From positions 130,567 through 194,566 of the forward strand of contig NZ_JAGMUO010000104.1 in NCBI RefSeq assembly GCF_019049325.1: DNA of 64,000 bases. The letters run 5' to 3'. This DNA is from Streptomyces sp. AC512_CC834. GTDB taxonomy: Bacteria; Actinomycetota; Actinomycetes; Streptomycetales; Streptomycetaceae. The notes below the pieces were generated by a model, which saw only the letters and a program-made list of their open reading frames with translations, was not told the DNA's origin and searched no databases. Position numbers and translations under genes: made by a program. Shown piece after piece: positions 24,691 to 36,155 of the stretch (its first letter is position 1; each line of letters starts with the position of its first letter).

Positions 24691-26087
24691 GCCCGTACCT
24701 CGCCGCTGAAGACCTCTCGATGTTCGGCACCGACCCCTGGTGGCTGGTCGTCATCAAGGCGGTGTTCTGCTTCGCCTTCCTGATGGTGACCGTGCTGTTC
24801 TCCATCGTGTGGGAGCGCAAGGTCGTCGCCTGGATGCAACTGCGCGTCGGCCCGAACCGGCACGGCCCATGGGGCATGCTCCAGTCGCTCGCCGACGGCA
24901 TCAAGCTGATGCTCAAGGAAGACGTCGTCGTCAAACGCGCCGACAAGGCGGTGTACGTCCTCGCGCCGGTCGTCGCGGCCATCCCGGCCTTCATGGCGAT
25001 CGCGGTGATCCCCTTCGGGCCGGCCGGCAACGAGATCTCGATCTTCGGCCACCGCACCGCCATGCAGCTCACCGACCTGCCGATCGCCATGCTGTTCATC
25101 CTGGCGGTCGCCTCGGTCGGCATCTACGGCATCGTGCTCGCCGGCTGGAGCTCCGGATCGACGTACCCGCTGCTCGGCGGGTTGCGGTCCTGCGCGCAGA
25201 TGATCTCCTACGAGATCGCGATGGGCGCCGCGTTCGCCTCGGTGTTCCTCTACTCCGGTTCGATGTCGACCTCGGAGATCGTCGCCCAGCAGGACGACCG
25301 CTGGTACATCGTGCTGCTGCCGGTCTCCTTCATCCTCTACATCGTCACGATGATCGGCGAGACCAACCGCGCCCCCTTCGACATGCCCGAGTCCGAGGGC
25401 GACCTGGTGGGCGGCTTCAACACCGAGTACTCGTCGATCAAGTTCGCGATGTTCATGCTCGCCGAGTACGTGAACATGGTGACGGTCTCGGCGGTCGCCA
25501 CCACGCTGTTCCTCGGCGGCTGGCGGGCCCCGTGGCCGATCAGCACCTTCTGGGAGGGCGCCAACCACGGCTGGTGGCCGCTGCTCTGGTTCGTGGTCAA
25601 GGTCCAGTTGTTGCTGTTCTTCTTCATCTGGCTGCGCGGCACGCTTCCCCGGGTCCGCTACGACCAGTTGATGAAGCTCGGCTGGAAGGTCCTCATCCCG
25701 GTCTCCCTGGTCTGGCTGATGCTGGTCGCGACCGTGCGGGCCCTCAGGAACGAGAACTACGGCTTCAGCGACATCGCCCTCTACATCGGCGGCGGCGTCC
25801 TGGCTCTGCTGGTGCTGTCCTTCGTCGTGGACATGTACCGCGACCGGGGCGGGCAGGCCGGGGAACCGGCCGAGGGCACCGCCGGGGAGCCGGCCGCCTT
25901 CGACCCGATGGCCGGCGGGTTCCCCGTACCGCCGATGCCCGGTCAGGAGTTGCCACCGGTGCCCAGGCGCCGTCCCCGCCGGGAGCGGGAGCTGATTGTC
26001 AGTGGTGGGCCCGATACTCAGAGTGACGGATCTCTGGGCGGATCACTGGACGGATCTACGGATGGAAAGGAGGCGTCCGATGGCTGA
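24687..26087 (+). CDS. nuoH: NADH-quinone oxidoreductase subunit H
   Basis: A 466-residue membrane subunit at the junction with the peripheral arm. Conserved loops ERKVVAWMQLRVGPNRHGPWG and DMPESEGDLVGGFNTEYSS are present. The last roughly 70 residues form a hydrophilic Pro/Gly/Glu-rich extension, longer than in E. coli NuoH. It overlaps nuoG by four bases and nuoI by eight. Confidence 0.98.
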   Translation: MSPYLAAEDLSMFGTDPWWLVVIKAVFCFAFLMVTVLFSIVWERKVVAWMQLRVGPNRHGPWGMLQSLADGIKLMLKEDVVVKRADKAVYVLAPVVAAIPAFMAIAVIPFGPAGNEISIFGHRTAMQLTDLPIAMLFILAVASVGIYGIVLAGWSSGSTYPLLGGLRSCAQMISYEIAMGAAFASVFLYSGSMSTSEIVAQQDDRWYIVLLPVSFILYIVTMIGETNRAPFDMPESEGDLVGGFNTEYSSIKFAMFMLAEYVNMVTVSAVATTLFLGGWRAPWPISTFWEGANHGWWPLLWFVVKVQLLLFFFIWLRGTLPRVRYDQLMKLGWKVLIPVSLVWLMLVATVRALRNENYGFSDIALYIGGGVLALLVLSFVVDMYRDRGGQAGEPAEGTAGEPAAFDPMAGGFPVPPMPGQELPPVPRRRPRRERELIVSGGPDTQSDGSLGGSLDGSTDGKEASDG

Positions 26088-26721
26088 GGAACCCAAGGAG
26101 ACCGACCCCGGTTTCCTGAACCCCGTGGCCGGCTTCGGCGTGACCTTCAAGGCCATGTTCAAGAAGCGGCTGACCGAGCAGTACCCGGAGCAGGAGAAGA
26201 CCACTGCCCCGCGCTTCCACGGGCGGCACCAGCTCAACCGCCATCCGGACGGTCTGGAGAAGTGCGTCGGCTGCGAGCTGTGCGCCTGGGCCTGTCCCGC
26301 CGACGCCATCTACGTGGAGGGCGCGGACAACACCGACGAGGAGCGCTACTCGCCGGGCGAGCGGTACGGCCGCGTCTACCAGATCAACTACGCCCGCTGC
26401 ATCCTGTGCGGCCTGTGCATCGAGGCGTGCCCCACGCGCGCGCTGACGATGACCAACGAGTTCGAGCTGGCCGACTCCAGCCGCGCCAACCTCATCTTCA
26501 CCAAGGACCAGTTGCTCGCCGGTCTGGAGGAGGGGATGGTCGACTCGCCCCACGCCATCTATCCCGGCACCGACGAACAGGACTACTACCGGGGCCTGGT
26601 GACCGAGGCCGCACCGGGCACCGAACAGCAGGTCGCCCACTCCGAGGGAGAGGTGGTCCAGGAGGCCGCCTCCACCTTCGGCCCGGAGGAACCGGCGTCG
26701 GAGGAGGTGATCCGCCGATGA
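26080..26721 (+). CDS. nuoI: NADH-quinone oxidoreductase subunit I
   Basis: A 213-residue, 8Fe-ferredoxin-type subunit with two 4Fe-4S motifs, CVGCELCAWACP and CILCGLCIEACP, clusters N6a and N6b. ATG 26080 was chosen for its AAAGGAGG ribosome binding site inside the end of nuoH. The acidic C-terminal tail (about 60 residues) is typical of actinobacterial homologues. Confidence 0.98.
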   Translation: MAEEPKETDPGFLNPVAGFGVTFKAMFKKRLTEQYPEQEKTTAPRFHGRHQLNRHPDGLEKCVGCELCAWACPADAIYVEGADNTDEERYSPGERYGRVYQINYARCILCGLCIEACPTRALTMTNEFELADSSRANLIFTKDQLLAGLEEGMVDSPHAIYPGTDEQDYYRGLVTEAAPGTEQQVAHSEGEVVQEAASTFGPEEPASEEVIRR

Positions 26722-27590
26722 GCGCGCAGCTCGCCGCCGCAGCGACGCTCTCCGTCGGCACCTCCACCGGAGAGGCCGTCCAGTTCTGGATCCTTGGTAC
26801 GGTCGCGGTGATCGGCGCCCTGTGCACCGTCTTCATGAGGAGGGCCGTGCACAGCGCGCTGTGCCTCGCCGGAACCATGATCGTCCTGGCGGTGTTCTAC
26901 CTCGCCAACGGCGCCTACTTCCTCGGCATCGTGCAGATCGTCGTCTATACGGGCGCCATCATGATGCTGTTCCTGTTCGTGGTGATGCTCGTCGGTGTCA
27001 CCGCGGCGGACTCGCTGAAGGAGACCATCAAGGGTCAGCGCTGGCTGGCCCTGCTGTCCGGTCTCGGCTTCGGCATCCTGCTGATCGCCGGCATCGGCAA
27101 CGCCTCCATCACGGAGTTCACCGGCCTCGCCCAGGCCAACGCGAACGGCAACGTGGAGGGCATCGCGTCCCTCATCTTCACCAAGTACGTCTTCGCCTTC
27201 GAGATCACCGGCGCCCTGCTCATCACGGCCGCCGTCGGCGCCATGGTCCTCACCCACCGCGAGCGCACCGAGCGCGCCAGGACCCAGCGCGAGCTGTCCG
27301 AGCAGCGCGTCCGCGAGGGCAAGCACCTGCCGCCGCTGCCCGCACCCGGCGTGTACGCCCGGCACAACGCGGTCGACATCGCGGGCCTGCTGCCCGACGG
27401 CACCCCCTCCGAGCTGACCGTCAGCAAGACGCTGCGCGAGCGGGGTCAGATCCGTGACGTGTCGATGGAGGCGCTGGGCGACCTGAAGGCACTGGAGGAG
27501 CGGTCCGAGGACCGCCTGGAACGCAAGGCGGTCGGCCCGGCGGGCTCCACGCGGTCCGACTCCGAGCGGTCCGAGGAGGCGTCGAAGTGA
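26718..27590 (+). CDS. nuoJ: NADH-quinone oxidoreductase subunit J
   Basis: A 290-residue membrane subunit with five hydrophobic segments and the conserved VQIVVYTGAIMMLFLFVVML helix. A cytoplasmic C-terminal extension of about 100 charged residues makes it longer than E. coli NuoJ (184). ATG 26718 overlaps the nuoI stop, and the stop overlaps nuoK. Confidence 0.96.
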   Translation: MSAQLAAAATLSVGTSTGEAVQFWILGTVAVIGALCTVFMRRAVHSALCLAGTMIVLAVFYLANGAYFLGIVQIVVYTGAIMMLFLFVVMLVGVTAADSLKETIKGQRWLALLSGLGFGILLIAGIGNASITEFTGLAQANANGNVEGIASLIFTKYVFAFEITGALLITAAVGAMVLTHRERTERARTQRELSEQRVREGKHLPPLPAPGVYARHNAVDIAGLLPDGTPSELTVSKTLRERGQIRDVSMEALGDLKALEERSEDRLERKAVGPAGSTRSDSERSEEASK

Positions 27591-27886
27591 ATCCCGTCAA
27601 CTACCTCTACCTCGCGGCCCTGTTGTTCACGATCGGCGCCACCGGTGTGCTGGTCCGGCGCAACGCGATCGTGGTCTTCATGTGCATCGAGCTGATGCTC
27701 AACGCCTGCAACCTCGCGTTCGTCGCCTTCTCCCGGATGCACGGCAACCTCGACGGCCAGATCATCGCCTTCTTCACGATGGTCGTCGCCGCCGCGGAGG
27801 TCGTGGTCGGGCTCGCGATCATCGTGTCCCTGTTCCGTTCCCGCCACTCGGCCTCGGTCGACGACGCCAGCCTGATGAAGCTGTAA
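27587..27886 (+). CDS. nuoK: NADH-quinone oxidoreductase subunit K
   Basis: A 99-residue, three-helix membrane subunit of the proton-translocating arm. The conserved Glu residues in MCIELMLNA and VVAAAEVVVGLAI are present. GTG 27587 overlaps nuoJ; nuoL follows after 11 bp. Confidence 0.97.
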   Translation: MNPVNYLYLAALLFTIGATGVLVRRNAIVVFMCIELMLNACNLAFVAFSRMHGNLDGQIIAFFTMVVAAAEVVVGLAIIVSLFRSRHSASVDDASLMKL

Positions 27887-27897
27887 GGGGCTGAAAC

Positions 27898-29862
27898 GTG
27901 GAGAACCTGATTGCGCTGCTGGTGGCGGCGCCCCTGCTCGGAGCCGCGGTCCTGCTGTGCGGCGGACGCCGGCTGGACGCCGTCGGTCACTGGATCGGCA
28001 CGCTGCTGGCCGCCGTGTCCTTCGTGATCGGCGTCGTCCTCTTCGCCGACCTGCTCGGCAGCGGCGCCGAGGACCGCACCCTGACGCAGCACCTGTTCAG
28101 TTGGATCCCGGTGGAGGGATTCCAGGCCGACGTCGCCTTCCGGCTCGACCAGTTGTCGATGACGTTCGTCCTGCTGATCACCGGCGTCGGCTCGCTCATC
28201 CACCTGTACTCGGTCGCGTACATGGAGCACGACGAGCGGCGCCGCCGCTTCTTCGGCTACCTGAACCTGTTCCTCGCGGCGATGCTGCTGCTCGTCCTCG
28301 CCGACAACTACCTGCTGCTGTACGTCGGCTGGGAGGGCGTCGGACTCGCCTCCTACCTGCTGATCGGCTTCTGGCAGCACAAACCGAGCGCCGCCACCGC
28401 CGCGAAGAAGGCCTTCCTGGTCAACCGCGTCGGCGACATGGGCCTGTCCATCGGCATCATGCTGATGTTCCTGTGGTTCGGCACCTTCGCCTTCGGGCCG
28501 GTGCTCGGCGGCCACGGGGAGGCCGGACTCGCGGGCTCGGCCGACGAGGGCAAGCTCACCGCGATCGCCCTGATGCTGCTGCTCGCCGCCTGCGGCAAGT
28601 CCGCCCAGGTGCCGCTGCAGTCCTGGCTCGGCGACGCGATGGAGGGCCCGACCCCGGTCTCCGCCCTCATCCACGCCGCGACGATGGTGACGGCGGGCGT
28701 CTACCTGATCGTCCGCTCCGGCGCCATCTTCAACGGCGCGCCCGACGCGCAGTTGGTGGTCACCATCGTCGGCGCGGTCACGCTGCTGTTCGGTGCGATC
28801 GTCGGTTGTGCCAAGGACGACATCAAGAAGGCGCTGGCCGGTTCGACCATGTCGCAGATCGGCTACATGGTGCTGGCCGCCGGCCTCGGCCCCGTCGGCT
28901 ACGTCTTCGCGATCATGCACCTGGTGACGCACGGCTTCTTCAAGGCCGGGCTGTTCCTCGGCGCCGGCTCCGTCATGCACGGCATGAACGACGAGGTCGA
29001 CATGCGTCGCTACGGCGGACTGCGCAAGTACATGCCGGTCACCTTCGTCACCTTCGGCCTCGGCTATCTCGCCATCATCGGCTTCCCGGGTCTGTCCGGC
29101 TTCTTCTCCAAGGACAAGATCATTGAGGCGGCGTTCGCCAAGGGCGGCACCGAGGGCTGGATCCTCGGCGCCTGCGCCCTGCTGGGCGCGGCCATCACGG
29201 CGTACTACATGACGCGCGTGATGCTGATGACGTTCTTCGGCGAGGAGCGCTGGCGCAACGCCCCGACGCCGTCTCCCGCGAAGCCGGACGTGGAGCCCGC
29301 CGCCGAAACCCGCGGCGACTACGAGCCGCCGCACCCGCACGAGTCGCCGAAGACCATGACGATCCCGATGATCGTGCTGGCCGTCGGGTCGGTCGGGGCC
29401 GGTGCCTTCTTCAGCATCGGCGACCGCTTCCTGCACTGGCTCGAGCCCGTCACCGGGCACAGCCACGGCGACGCGCCGATCAGCGCCGGTACGGTCACCG
29501 CGGCGACGGTGGCCTGCATGGTCGTCGGCGTCGCGATCGCCTGGGCCCAGTACGGGCGCCGTCCGGTCCCGGCCGTCGCCCCGCGCGGGTCGCTGCTCAC
29601 CCGGGCCGCCCGGCGCGACCTGCTCCAGGACGACTTCAACCACGTCGTCCTCGTCCGCGGCGGCGAGCACCTCACACGCTCCCTGGTCTACGTCGACCAC
29701 ACCCTGGTCGACGGAGTCGTCAACGGCACGGCGGCCTCGGTCGGCGGCCTGTCCGGGCGGATGCGCAAGCTGCAGAACGGCTTCGCGCGCTCGTACGCGG
29801 TCTCGATGTTCGGCGGTGCGGCACTCCTCGTCGCCGCGACCCTGCTGATGAGGGCGGTCTGA
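27898..29862 (+). CDS. nuoL: NADH-quinone oxidoreductase subunit L
   Basis: A 654-residue antiporter-like subunit at the distal end of complex I, with about 16 hydrophobic segments. Conserved elements include the Lys helix around AACGKSAQVPLQSWLGDAMEGPTPVSALIHAATMVTAG. A hydrophilic loop (about 455-485) and a long amphipathic C-terminal region complete the usual ND5 architecture. Confidence 0.98.
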   Translation: MENLIALLVAAPLLGAAVLLCGGRRLDAVGHWIGTLLAAVSFVIGVVLFADLLGSGAEDRTLTQHLFSWIPVEGFQADVAFRLDQLSMTFVLLITGVGSLIHLYSVAYMEHDERRRRFFGYLNLFLAAMLLLVLADNYLLLYVGWEGVGLASYLLIGFWQHKPSAATAAKKAFLVNRVGDMGLSIGIMLMFLWFGTFAFGPVLGGHGEAGLAGSADEGKLTAIALMLLLAACGKSAQVPLQSWLGDAMEGPTPVSALIHAATMVTAGVYLIVRSGAIFNGAPDAQLVVTIVGAVTLLFGAIVGCAKDDIKKALAGSTMSQIGYMVLAAGLGPVGYVFAIMHLVTHGFFKAGLFLGAGSVMHGMNDEVDMRRYGGLRKYMPVTFVTFGLGYLAIIGFPGLSGFFSKDKIIEAAFAKGGTEGWILGACALLGAAITAYYMTRVMLMTFFGEERWRNAPTPSPAKPDVEPAAETRGDYEPPHPHESPKTMTIPMIVLAVGSVGAGAFFSIGDRFLHWLEPVTGHSHGDAPISAGTVTAATVACMVVGVAIAWAQYGRRPVPAVAPRGSLLTRAARRDLLQDDFNHVVLVRGGEHLTRSLVYVDHTLVDGVVNGTAASVGGLSGRMRKLQNGFARSYAVSMFGGAALLVAATLLMRAV

Positions 29863-29867
29863 TACCG

Positions 29868-31439
29868 ATGTCCTTTCCCCTGCTGACAGTCACGGCGGCC
29901 CTCCCGGCCGTCGGGGCGATCGCCACGGCAGCCGTGCCGGCCGCGAAACGCACCGCCGCCAAGTGGCTGGCGCTGCTGGTCTCGCTGGCCACGCTCGGGC
30001 TGGCGATCGCGGTCCTGGTCCGCTTCGACCCCGACGGCGACCGCTACCAGCTCACCGAGTCCCACTCCTGGATCGCGGACTTCGGCGTCCGGTACGAACT
30101 GGGCGTGGACGGCATCGCGGTGGCGCTGATCGCGCTGACCGCCCTGCTGATCCCGTTCATCATCCTGGCGGGCTGGCACGACGCCGACCCGCTGGAGACC
30201 GGCAGCAGCCGGTGGCGGCCGACACAGGGCTTCTTCGCCCTGATCCTGGCCGTCGAGGCGATGGTGATCATCTCTTTCGAGGCCACCGACGTCTTCCTCT
30301 TCTACATCTTCTTCGAAGCCATGCTGATCCCCCTGTACTTCCTGATCGGCGGCTTCGGGGACCGGGCGCACGAGCACGGCGAGAAGACGGCCGCCACCCA
30401 GCGGTCCTACGCGGCGGTGAAGTTCCTCCTCTACAACCTGGCCGGCGGTCTGATCATGCTGGCCGCGGTGATCGGGCTCTACGTGGTCGCCGGGAACTTC
30501 TCGCTCGCCGAGATCGCCGAGGCGCGGGCCAACGGTTCGCTGGACATGGCGACCAGCACCGAGCGCTGGCTGTTCCTCGGCTTCTTCTTCGCCTTCGCGG
30601 TGAAGGCACCGCTGTGGCCGCTGCACACCTGGCTGCCCAACGCCATGCAGGAGTCCACGGCCCCGGTCGCCGTGCTCATCACGGCGGTCGTCGACAAGGT
30701 CGGCACCTTCGCGATGCTCCGCTTCTGCCTCCAGCTCTTCCCGGAGGCGAGCAAGTGGGCGACGCCGGTGATCCTGGTGCTGGCGGTCGTCAGCATCATC
30801 TACGGGGCGCTGCTCGCGGTCGGCCAGCGGGACATCAAGCGGCTGATCGCCTACGCGTCGATCTCGCACTTCGGCTTCATCATCATGGGCATCTTCGCGA
30901 TGACCAGCCAGGGCCAGTCCGGCGCCACGCTGTACATGGTCAACCACGGCATCTCGACCGCCGTGCTGATGCTGATCGCCGGATTCCTGATCTCGCGGCG
31001 CGGCTCGCGCCTCATCGCCGACTTCGGCGGTGTGCAGAAGGTCGCCCCGGTGCTGGCCGGCACCTTCCTGATCGGCGGTCTTGCGACCCTGTCACTGCCG
31101 GGCCTGGCGCCCTTCGTCAGTGAGTTCCTGGTCCTGGTCGGCACGTTCACGCGCTATCCGGTGATCGGGATCATCGCCACCTTCGGCATCGTTCTCGCCG
31201 CGCTCTACACGCTCGTCCTCTACCAGCGGACGATGACGGGCCCGGTGAAGCCCGAGGTGTCCGCGATGCCCGACCTACGGGTTCGTGAGCTGGTGGTCGT
31301 GGCGCCTCTGGTGGCGTTGCTGATCTTCCTGGGCGTCTTCCCGAAGCCCGTCACGGACATCGTCAATCCCGCGGTGGAGCAGACCATGTCCGACGTACAC
31401 AAGAAGGACCCCCAGCCTGAGGTGGAGGCGGCCAAGTGA
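29868..31439 (+). CDS. nuoM: NADH-quinone oxidoreductase subunit M
   Basis: A 523-residue antiporter-like subunit (ND4 type) with about 14 hydrophobic segments. The proton-pathway block VKAPLWPLHTWLPNAMQEST and KRLIAYASISHFGFI are present. It starts 5 bp after nuoL and overlaps nuoN by four bases. Confidence 0.98.
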   Translation: MSFPLLTVTAALPAVGAIATAAVPAAKRTAAKWLALLVSLATLGLAIAVLVRFDPDGDRYQLTESHSWIADFGVRYELGVDGIAVALIALTALLIPFIILAGWHDADPLETGSSRWRPTQGFFALILAVEAMVIISFEATDVFLFYIFFEAMLIPLYFLIGGFGDRAHEHGEKTAATQRSYAAVKFLLYNLAGGLIMLAAVIGLYVVAGNFSLAEIAEARANGSLDMATSTERWLFLGFFFAFAVKAPLWPLHTWLPNAMQESTAPVAVLITAVVDKVGTFAMLRFCLQLFPEASKWATPVILVLAVVSIIYGALLAVGQRDIKRLIAYASISHFGFIIMGIFAMTSQGQSGATLYMVNHGISTAVLMLIAGFLISRRGSRLIADFGGVQKVAPVLAGTFLIGGLATLSLPGLAPFVSEFLVLVGTFTRYPVIGIIATFGIVLAALYTLVLYQRTMTGPVKPEVSAMPDLRVRELVVVAPLVALLIFLGVFPKPVTDIVNPAVEQTMSDVHKKDPQPEVEAAK

Positions 31440-33094
31440 GCGCAACAGCCGTCCACAGCCTGTGGACAACGGCGGCGACGGCGGCCGATCCGATCGCCAA
31501 GATCGACGCGCCGGAGATCGAGTACGGGCAGTTGTCGCCCGTCCTCATCGTCCTCGGCGCGGCGATCATCGGAATCCTGGTCGAGGCATTCGTGCCCCGC
31601 CGGTCCCGCTACTACGTACAGATGTTCCTGTCCGTCGTCGCCCTGGTCGCGGCCTTCGCCGCGGTCGTCGCGCTCGCGGCGGGCGGATACGGCACGACCA
31701 AGGCCGGCATCGCGGCGATGGGCGCCATCGCCGTCGACGGACCGGCCCTGTTCCTGCAGGGCACCATCCTGCTGACCAGCCTGGTCGGCCTGTTCACCTT
31801 CGCCGAGCGGCGGCTCGACCCGGAGGCGCACGGCAACCGCGTCGACTCCTTCGCCGCACAGGCGGCGGCCGTGCCGGGCAGCGAGAGCGAGCAGAAGGCG
31901 GTGAAGGCAGGGTTCACCACCACCGAGGTGTTCCCGCTGCTGCTCTTCGCCGTCGTCGGCATGCTGGTCTTCCCGGCGGCCAACGATCTGCTGACCCTCT
32001 TCGTGGCCCTGGAGGTCTTCTCCCTCCCGCTGTACCTGCTGTGCGCGCTGGCCCGCCGCAAGCGGCTCATGTCGCAGGAAGCGGCCGTCAAGTACTTCCT
32101 GCTCGGCGCCTTCGCCTCCGCGTTCACCCTGTTCGGCATCGCGCTGCTCTACGGCTACGCGGGCTCGATGTCGTACGGCACGATCGCCGAGGTCGTCAAC
32201 GGCACCGTCCAGAACGTCACCCCGGCGCTCGCCGACACCATGGGCAACGACGCGCTGCTGCTCGTCGGCTCCGCGCTGATCGTCATGGGATTGCTGTTCA
32301 AGGTGGGCGCGGTGCCGTTCCACATGTGGACACCGGACGTGTACCAGGGCGCGCCGACACCCGTGACCGGCTTCATGGCGGCGGCGACCAAGGTGGCCGC
32401 GTTCGGCGCCCTGCTCCGCATCCTCTACGTCGTCCTGCCCGGCCTGCGCTGGGACTGGCGGCCGGTGATGTGGGCGGTGGCGATCGTCACCATGCTGGGC
32501 GGTGCGATCGTCGCGATCACCCAGACGGACATCAAGCGGCTGCTGGCGTACTCGTCGATCGCGCACGCGGGCTTCATCCTCGCCGGTGTCATCGCCACCA
32601 CGCCGGAGGGCATCTCGTCCGTCCTCTTCTACCTCGCGGCGTACTCCTTCGTCACGATCGGCGCCTTCGCGGTCGTCACGCTGGTGCGCGACGCGGGCGG
32701 TGAGGCGACGCACCTGTCCAAGTGGGCCGGGCTCGGTCGCAGGTCACCGCTGGTGGCGGCCGTGTTCGCGGTATTCCTGCTGGCCTTCGCCGGCATCCCG
32801 CTGACCTCCGGGTTCTCGGGCAAGTTCGCCGTGTTCAAGGCCGCGGCGGAGGGCGGCGCGGCTCCGCTGGTCGTGGTCGGCGTGATCTCGTCGGCGATCG
32901 CGGCGTTCTTCTACATCCGCGTGATCGTGCTGATGTTCTTCAGCGAGCCGCGCCCGGAGGGCCCGACCGTCGCGGTGCCGTCACCACTGACGATGACGGC
33001 GATCGGTGTCGGAGTCGCGGTCACGGTGGTGCTCGGCGTGGCACCGCAGTACTTCCTGGACCTGGCGGGTCAGGCGGGCGTGTTCGTGCGCTGA
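31436..33094 (+). CDS. nuoN: NADH-quinone oxidoreductase subunit N
   Basis: A 552-residue antiporter-like subunit (ND2 type), the last gene of the operon. Conserved blocks FKVGAVPFHMWTPDVYQGAP and IKRLLAYSSIAHAGFIL are present. About 30 residues precede the first helix. Codons 6-12 lie over a symmetric pair of DnaA-box-like sequences (31451-31470). A strong hairpin follows 35 bp after the stop. Confidence 0.98.
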   Translation: MSATAVHSLWTTAATAADPIAKIDAPEIEYGQLSPVLIVLGAAIIGILVEAFVPRRSRYYVQMFLSVVALVAAFAAVVALAAGGYGTTKAGIAAMGAIAVDGPALFLQGTILLTSLVGLFTFAERRLDPEAHGNRVDSFAAQAAAVPGSESEQKAVKAGFTTTEVFPLLLFAVVGMLVFPAANDLLTLFVALEVFSLPLYLLCALARRKRLMSQEAAVKYFLLGAFASAFTLFGIALLYGYAGSMSYGTIAEVVNGTVQNVTPALADTMGNDALLLVGSALIVMGLLFKVGAVPFHMWTPDVYQGAPTPVTGFMAAATKVAAFGALLRILYVVLPGLRWDWRPVMWAVAIVTMLGGAIVAITQTDIKRLLAYSSIAHAGFILAGVIATTPEGISSVLFYLAAYSFVTIGAFAVVTLVRDAGGEATHLSKWAGLGRRSPLVAAVFAVFLLAFAGIPLTSGFSGKFAVFKAAAEGGAAPLVVVGVISSAIAAFFYIRVIVLMFFSEPRPEGPTVAVPSPLTMTAIGVGVAVTVVLGVAPQYFLDLAGQAGVFVR

Positions 33095-33128
33095 CGCGTG
33101 CGCTGCGTGCGCTCGCCGGTAGGACCGC

Positions 33129-33167
33129 GGCGGCCCGGCACCCCAGGAGCAAGGGTGCCGGGCCGCC
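33129..33167. terminator. Bidirectional terminator between nuoN and the Uma2 gene
   Basis: A perfect 15-bp inverted repeat, GGCGGCCCGGCACCC (33129-33143) with its complement at 33153-33167 and a 9-base loop. It lies between two convergent genes and closes the nuo operon. Confidence 0.88.
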
Positions 33168-33185
33168 GTCGCGTGCTCTGGGTGC

Positions 33186-33785
33186 CTACGCGTTGCCAGG
33201 ACGGGCCTTGATGGCCGTCAGGTCGAGGTCCATCGGGAAGGGCGCACTTACCTTCATGCGTTCGCGGAAGATGCCGACGCTGGTGTAGGCCTCGACGGTG
33301 GGCTCGAGCTCGAAGGCATGCACCACCGCGAGACCCTTCTCGCTCTCGACCCTCCAGTAGTGCGGGATCTTCGCCCTGGCGTACTTCAGAGGCTTGGTCT
33401 CGCGGTCTCGGGAGACCGATTCGGTGGAGACCACCTCGACTGCCAGCAAGACGGCCGATGACGGAAACCGGGTCTGGGCCGACTCCGTCCAGGCGTCTGC
33501 CCGAAACACGATGACGTCCGGCTCCGGCCTGTTCTGCACGTCGATGTCGATCGTGAACTCACGGAAGACCTCGAACTCGGCAGGTGCCAGCGACTGCAAC
33601 TGCCACTTGAAGAAGTCGACAGCTCGTTCATGAAAGGCGGTCTGCGGACTCACGAAGACCAGGCTCCCGTCGATCAGCTCCGTATGCGGAGGCAGGTTCG
33701 GAAGCTGGTCCAGGTCGTCTGCGGTCCAGCCGCCCTCCGGCGGGATCGGCCAGGTGGGCTTGGACGCCTTCGGTGCGACGCTCAT
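33186..33785 (-). CDS. Uma2 family (DUF820) nuclease-fold protein
   Basis: 199 residues. The PD-(D/E)xK-like pattern of the Uma2 family is visible: TELIDGSLVFVSPQ, PEPDVIVF with the Asp, and LLAVEVVSTES with the Glu. Streptomyces genomes carry many such genes with unknown roles, and nuclease activity is inferred from the fold only. ATG 33785 has GGGAG six bases upstream. Convergent with nuoN. Confidence 0.88.
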   Translation of the reverse strand: MSVAPKASKPTWPIPPEGGWTADDLDQLPNLPPHTELIDGSLVFVSPQTAFHERAVDFFKWQLQSLAPAEFEVFREFTIDIDVQNRPEPDVIVFRADAWTESAQTRFPSSAVLLAVEVVSTESVSRDRETKPLKYARAKIPHYWRVESEKGLAVVHAFELEPTVEAYTSVGIFRERMKVSAPFPMDLDLTAIKARPGNA

Positions 33786-33901
33786 CAGTGCTCCCATGGG
33801 ACGGAGTCTCGCGGGTGCAATCAGACTATCCGCCGGAAACGGGCGAGTCTCCCGCGAACGTGTGAACGACCGTCGCGCCCTTGACGCGGGTGTCGGTGTG
33901 C

Positions 33902-33915
33902 AGCCTGTGGATAAC
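33902..33915. promoter_or_regulatory. DnaA-box-like motif upstream of recQ
   Basis: AGCCTGTGGATAAC contains TGTGGATAA, a perfect DnaA-box consensus. It is almost identical to sequences at 31457-31470 and 38920-38933. It lies 121 bp before recQ, with a TATCGT hexamer (33940-33945) in between. Confidence 0.45.
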
Positions 33916-33971
33916 TCCGAGGCTGTCGGCGCGGACCCCTATCGTTGAGGCAGTGGTCGGGACAGGACGGA

Positions 33972-34007
33972 CCAGACGGGCCAGACGGGCCAGACGGGCC
34001 AGACGGG
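33972..34007. repeat. 9-bp tandem repeat (4 copies) before recQ
   Basis: CCAGACGGG repeated four times without a gap, ending 28 bp before the recQ start. Confidence 0.92.
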
Positions 34008-34035
34008 CGAGGCAGGGCGTACGGGGGACGGGACG

Positions 34036-36099
<2,064 letters not shown>

Positions 36100-36155
36100 G
36101 CGGCTGGGCGACTGGACGCAGGGGACTCGCCGGGGAGGCTTCCGCGTCCGCGGGA

